A stretch of DNA of 64,000 bases. Origin: Candidatus Defluviilinea gracilis. Its GTDB lineage: Bacteria; Chloroflexota; Anaerolineae; Anaerolineales; Villigracilaceae. A program made the position numbers and the translations under genes. Where the stretch lies: the NCBI GenBank assembly GCA_016716235.1, contig JADJWS010000002.1, forward strand, positions 248,001 to 312,000, given 5' to 3'. Of this stretch, positions 60,423-64,000 are shown piece after piece (position 1 is the first letter of the stretch; every line of letters begins with the position of its first letter). Below the pieces are notes generated by a model. That model ran no database searches and was not told where the DNA came from. It saw only the letters and a program-made list of their open reading frames with translations.

Positions 60423-60492
60423 AACCACAGAGACACTGAGTCACAGAGTTTATTAAATTGATCTTCTCAGTGTCTCCGTGTCCCAGTGGTTT
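60423..60492. repeat. Dispersed CACAGAG-type inverted repeat
   Basis: AACCACAGAGACACTGAG ... CTCAGTGTCTCCGTGTCCCAGTGGTT, an imperfect long hairpin; a sister of the one at 35378-35434. Confidence 0.6.
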
Positions 60493-60508
60493 TCTCTTGG
60501 GAATCGGT

Positions 60509-62161
60509 TCATAGATTGCCGTCCTCTATCAATTTCCGCGCTAGCGACAACGCCTCATCCCGCGTGGAGATTTCGCCGATTGCCTGACCTTCACGGATCG
60601 CCTCGAGCAATTGACCGATGATTCTGCCCGCGTCTAAATTGAGTTCCTTCATCAACTCGTTGCCGTCCAGCAAGCGCGGAGGGGCGACGGTCTCTTCGCG
60701 TTTCTCCCAATAGTTCTCAAGGAAAATTTTCGCGATCTCCAGTGCGGCATTCCAATTCTCTGTCGTCTGTGTATGGTCGCGTGTGCCGCGCAGGTCGGCA
60801 AGACCGAGCAGGATCAAGTCTACGCCTGCTTCGCCTGCGTCGCGGAAGAAGCGGTAAATGGATTTGCGCGTCGGCTCCTTCTTTTTTTCCTCCAACTGCA
60901 TCGTAAAGAAATGGAAGCGCATGTGGTTGAAGATGATTTTTTTGACGCGCTGAATCTCGTCGTTGCTGAGGTTGAACTTGTGCCCGCGCATAGACGCGAC
61001 CTTCGCGCCCTGCACATCATGGTCAAAAAAACGGATGCGCCCCGTGTATTCCACAGTCTTGGTGGCTGGCTTCTCGACATCGTGATACAACGCGGCGAAG
61101 AACAACGCGGCGCGGACGGAACGATCCGTGTTGAGGGATTCAGTGAAGTGAGATTCAAACCGTTCGCGATATTTTCCAAGTGCGGAAACGAGCGCGTTCA
61201 AAAACGGATCTTCCCCGCCTGAACCTGATTCAAGCGCGGCAAGGATCGCTTCGAGGTGACCGAGAACTTTCAGCGTGTGTTCCCATACATCGTACACATG
61301 CGGTGGGGATTGTTCGCATCCCTTCATGGCGGAGAGTTCGGGCATCATGTGTGGAAACACGTCCAGCATCTCCAGCGCGCGCATGGACGAGTCGGGTTTC
61401 GGTCCCTCAAGGATTTTGAATAACTCGTCGCGTTGACGTTCGGGTGAGACGTTCGGCAACAGAGACGCGGCATCTTTCATCGCGCCGCGTGTGGCGAGGT
61501 CAATTTTGAGATCGAACGCCGCGGCGAGACGGACTCCGCGCAAAATGCGGATGGGGTCGTCGGTCAACGAGGTGGAGGAGCAGGCGCGGATGATTTTCGC
61601 GCGGATGTCGTCCGCGCCGTTGAGCGGGTCAATGAGGGAGTTGGTTTTCAGATCGTACGCAATGGCGTTGATCGTGAAATCGCGGGCGTGCAGATCGTCT
61701 TCGAGAGCTTGTCCTGAGCCTGTCGAAGGATCTCCTCCGCGATAGGTGGCGAAGTCGAGATAGGTGCGTGAGTTGTCATCACCAATAACGATGACGCGTC
61801 CCGTGTCGCGTTCTTCGTCGAGGATCATGAAGTTGGCGTCGAGGGCGCGGGCAACGCGTCGGGCGAGGGAAATGCCGCCCGAAGGCACGGCAAAATCAAA
61901 GTCCCGTGAGAGGCGGTTGAGGATCATGTCACGTACCGCGCCGCCGACAAGGTAAATATCCTGATCGGGCAGCGCGTCGCGGACTTTTTCCAACAAAGGC
62001 GGGGGCGGAAATTTGATCGGCATGTAAATGATTTCGAGTTTTTCTTTGTGACGGGTATTTTGCGCGGCGTGCAATGCCTGCTCAGGCGTTCCACCCTGAG
62101 CGATGATCTTGCCGCGAATGCGGGCAACCCAACGACCTGCATAATTTGAATTGTCTTGCAT
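60509..62161 (-). CDS. CCA-adding enzyme / poly(A) polymerase family with HD domain
   Basis: A 550-aa protein from ATG 62161. Residues 1-48 form a small DUF5678-like add-on. The nucleotidyltransferase head has L-V-G-G-A-V-R-D and R-D-F-D-F-A-V with the metal Asp pair, then R-D-F-T-I-N-A; an HD-type domain has L-Y-H-D-V-E-K-P. It should repair tRNA CCA ends or act as a related nucleotidyltransferase. At residues 144-152 an extra D-P-S-T-G-S-G-Q-A stands where relatives run from R-G-G straight into L-E-D-D-L; the DNA (61706-61729) is a dispersed repeat inserted in frame. Confidence 0.88.
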   Translation of the reverse strand: MQDNSNYAGRWVARIRGKIIAQGGTPEQALHAAQNTRHKEKLEIIYMPIKFPPPPLLEKVRDALPDQDIYLVGGAVRDMILNRLSRDFDFAVPSGGISLARRVARALDANFMILDEERDTGRVIVIGDDNSRTYLDFATYRGGDPSTGSGQALEDDLHARDFTINAIAYDLKTNSLIDPLNGADDIRAKIIRACSSTSLTDDPIRILRGVRLAAAFDLKIDLATRGAMKDAASLLPNVSPERQRDELFKILEGPKPDSSMRALEMLDVFPHMMPELSAMKGCEQSPPHVYDVWEHTLKVLGHLEAILAALESGSGGEDPFLNALVSALGKYRERFESHFTESLNTDRSVRAALFFAALYHDVEKPATKTVEYTGRIRFFDHDVQGAKVASMRGHKFNLSNDEIQRVKKIIFNHMRFHFFTMQLEEKKKEPTRKSIYRFFRDAGEAGVDLILLGLADLRGTRDHTQTTENWNAALEIAKIFLENYWEKREETVAPPRLLDGNELMKELNLDAGRIIGQLLEAIREGQAIGEISTRDEALSLARKLIEDGNL

Positions 62162-62234
62162 ATCTTTCCCCAATCGTAAATCAAAAGCTTGCGCTGAGCA
62201 AGTCGAAGCGTCGTAAATCGTAAATCTGAAATCG

Positions 62235-62792
62235 TCAATCGGAAGGTTTATATTTATTCAAATCCACCACGCCAACGAACGGAAGGTTGCGATAGTATTC
62301 GTCGAGGTCGAGACCGTAGCCGAAGACAAATTTATTTGGGATCTCGAAGCCGCGATAATGAATCGGAACTGGAGTTTCGCGTCGTTCGGGCTTATCGAGC
62401 AGCGCGCAGACTTTGAGACTACGCGGCTGGCGCACTTGCAGAAGTTCAAGCACCGATGCGATGGTGTTGCCGCTGTCAACAATGTCTTCGACAAGCACCA
62501 CGTCTTTGTCGCGGATGTCCATTTGCAAATCCATCGCGACGCGCACCGCGCCGCTTGATTCGCGTTTGCCCGCGCCGTACGATGAAACCGCCATGAAGTC
62601 CATCATGTGCGGAGATGTGATGTTGCGGCTGAGGTCAACGAGAAATGGCACGCCGCCGCGCAAGATGCACACGAGGAGCAAATTGCCGTCGGGGTAATCC
62701 GCGCTGATCTCCGCGCCGAGTTCGGCGATACGGGCTTGGAGGGATTTTTCGTCCACAAGAATTTCGGCGAGGATGTCTTTGTAGTTTTGCAT
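62235..62792 (-). CDS. hpt: Hypoxanthine phosphoribosyltransferase
   Basis: A 185-aa purine phosphoribosyltransferase. PRPP motif V-V-L-V-E-D-I-V-D-S-G-N-T, PPi loop L-R-G-G-V-P-F and the flexible-loop region S-S-Y-G are present. It salvages hypoxanthine/guanine to IMP/GMP. Start at ATG 62792; a GTG four codons upstream is possible. Confidence 0.93.
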   Translation of the reverse strand: MQNYKDILAEILVDEKSLQARIAELGAEISADYPDGNLLLVCILRGGVPFLVDLSRNITSPHMMDFMAVSSYGAGKRESSGAVRVAMDLQMDIRDKDVVLVEDIVDSGNTIASVLELLQVRQPRSLKVCALLDKPERRETPVPIHYRGFEIPNKFVFGYGLDLDEYYRNLPFVGVVDLNKYKPSD

Positions 62793-62911
62793 TTTACAAC
62801 ACACTTTGGATCAAAGGATATGAATCATTTCTTCCCAATCAGTAGACTTCTTTATTTTAATGTTTGCGTGTTAAAATTGGAGAACGAGTCCTGAATGAGA
62901 GGTGAAGCAAC

Positions 62912-63775
62912 GTGCTAAATTTAATTCGTTCTCCATTCAAATCTACTTTTGAAGAGTTCGCTCAAAGCATTACTTCAGATTGTTTAATTTGCTCGCCATA
63001 CATAACATTTAACCCCATCAAAATGCTGGCTGAAGCAATTGCAAAAAATAGACCTGATAAAGATGTGAAAATTAGTATTTTGACGGATATTTCATTAAGA
63101 ACGCTAGTCCAAGGTGCAACTGAAATACAGGCATTGTTATATCTTTTCAAGAATCATTACAATGTCACCGTTGTTTATTTGCCCAAGATCCACGCAAAGG
63201 TCTATATTTCGAATAAATCAAGTGCTATTATAACATCCGCCAATTTTACAGATGGCGGCGGGATAAGAAATTTAGAATATGGCATTAAGATAGACAGCCA
63301 CGACGCTGTCAACAAAATCCAAAATGACATAGATGAATACAAAAAATTGGGTGCTATTGTTACGCCCAACCAATTGGAAGAAATTCAAGCACAAGTCGAG
63401 AGCATAAGAAAAATAATTCAGGTTGAACAGAAAACAATTTCCAAAAAACTACGTTTGGAATCAAAAAACCAGCAAAGGATCATTGAAGACAATCTGATAC
63501 GAGTAAGAGTAAAACACAAAAGTATAAACTCTATTTTTTCTGAAACCCTACTTTACTTGTTGTCTCAAAAACCCATGCCAACTGCAGAGTTGCATTTCCA
63601 AGTGAAGGATATTCATACTGATTTATGTGATGACGATGTTGATCGTGTTATTGATGGTAAACACTTCGGAAAACTCTGGAAACATCAAGTTAGAAATGCT
63701 CAGGTAACATTGCGGAAAGCAGGTTTAATAGTTTACGATAAGGAGAGGCGCGTATGGTACAGAGTCAAAAATTAG
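62912..63775 (+). CDS. PLD-like nuclease-family protein
   Basis: A 287-aa protein from GTG 62912 (AGAGGTG upstream). One phospholipase-D-type catalytic motif: H94-A-K96-V-Y then S-A-N111-F-T, so it would act as a dimer, as in Nuc/BfiI-type enzymes. Residues 150-200 look coiled-coil; the C-terminal 85 residues look like a winged-helix DNA-binding region. AT-rich and unlike neighbours, suggesting transfer. It overlaps the next gene by 22 nt. Possible roles are restriction, repair or helicase-linked nuclease. Confidence 0.72.
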   Translation: MLNLIRSPFKSTFEEFAQSITSDCLICSPYITFNPIKMLAEAIAKNRPDKDVKISILTDISLRTLVQGATEIQALLYLFKNHYNVTVVYLPKIHAKVYISNKSSAIITSANFTDGGGIRNLEYGIKIDSHDAVNKIQNDIDEYKKLGAIVTPNQLEEIQAQVESIRKIIQVEQKTISKKLRLESKNQQRIIEDNLIRVRVKHKSINSIFSETLLYLLSQKPMPTAELHFQVKDIHTDLCDDDVDRVIDGKHFGKLWKHQVRNAQVTLRKAGLIVYDKERRVWYRVKN

Positions 63776-63963
63776 TGGTTCCAATAATTTGCGAGAATGC
63801 TCTCTGTCAAAATTTTGGCAAATTGGTTAATCGTGTATATGGGATAAACACAAGCGAAATAGATTTGTTCTATGAAAATTATGACGGCTCGATCGAAGAG
63901 GATTATTGTCCGATTTGCGGGGAATTAGGTATAGCAGAAGATCCAATTATGCTAAGATTCTAA
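63754..63963 (+). CDS. Small zinc-ribbon-like protein
   Basis: A 69-aa protein starting inside the PLD-like gene, with AAGGAGAG upstream. C13, C18, C52 and C55 (C-E-N-A-L-C and C-P-I-C-G) could bind one zinc. Not recognised. Coupling to the PLD-like gene and the same AT-rich composition suggest a two-gene unit acquired together. The window ends 37 nt after it. Confidence 0.65.
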   Translation: MVQSQKLVVPIICENALCQNFGKLVNRVYGINTSEIDLFYENYDGSIEEDYCPICGELGIAEDPIMLRF

Positions 63964-64000
63964 TAGTTCCAAACAGCTCCGCGGTACTCACATATTCATT

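Overview
The window looks like a chromosomal piece of an uncultured Chloroflexota bacterium, most likely class Anaerolineae. I infer this from gene content and style, not from a search: many secreted proteins are lipoproteins with Thr/Pro-rich linkers, there are giant Ser/Thr kinase-STAND-WD40 proteins, oligopeptide permeases carry Asp-rich loops, pyruvate phosphate dikinase sits near enolase, quinone-type prenyltransferases are abundant, and intergenic regions are full of short palindromes. No rRNA or tRNA gene was recognised.

Region 1 (279-10300, minus strand) is a respiratory cluster. In transcription order it holds an Fe-S Rrf2 regulator, a UbiA-family prenyltransferase, two succinate dehydrogenase/fumarate reductase membrane anchors, an RquA-like (rhodoquinone-type) enzyme, a second UbiA-family enzyme, a DUF411 lipoprotein whose first motif cysteine is an in-frame TGA (candidate selenoprotein), a decaheme lipoprotein made of two tandem halves, a heptaheme membrane-anchored cytochrome, a Tat-exported four-cluster ferredoxin and an NrfD/HybB quinol-binding subunit. 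Together these could remodel the quinone pool and pass quinol electrons to the cell exterior.

Region 2 (10452-16903, plus) is a copper-homeostasis operon: CsoR repressor with a visible promoter and G/C-tract operator, cupredoxin lipoprotein, CopZ-like chaperone, CopB-type ATPase, two YHS-type metal-binding proteins and a CopA ATPase. Region 3 (16923-22122) has a DUF2203 protein, a RarD-type transporter and two tandem PAS histidine kinases.

Region 4 (22407-28970) is a five-gene ebo-like cluster (EboE-like TIM barrel, LuxS-family protein, EboD-like sugar-phosphate cyclase, UbiG-like methyltransferase, EboC-like UbiA prenyltransferase), followed by a UbiE-type methyltransferase and another UbiA enzyme that is a paralogue of the one in Region 1. 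Region 5 (28974-35335) has poorly characterised genes, a 25-codon ORF ending in Asp4-Gly3-Pro5, and a peptide ABC importer (binding protein and two permeases, one frameshifted). Region 6 (35540-39935) is a methylthioadenosine/S-adenosylhomocysteine salvage set: mtnA, an M50 protease, a PfkB kinase and ahcY.

Region 7 (40009-49420) holds a 1895-residue HTH-kinase-STAND-TM-WD40-BMP protein and then a scarred zone: a WD40 3' fragment joined to an ahcY 3' fragment at a shared 15-mer, a decayed IS66 transposase with inverted repeats, and a 20-codon remnant of an enolase 3' end. Region 8 (49420-64000) has housekeeping genes (eno, plsC-type acyltransferase, ppdK, CCA-adding enzyme, hpt), a LysM protein, hydrolases, a lone response regulator, a MITE-like 136-bp element, and an AT-rich pair (PLD-like protein plus zinc-ribbon protein) that looks acquired.
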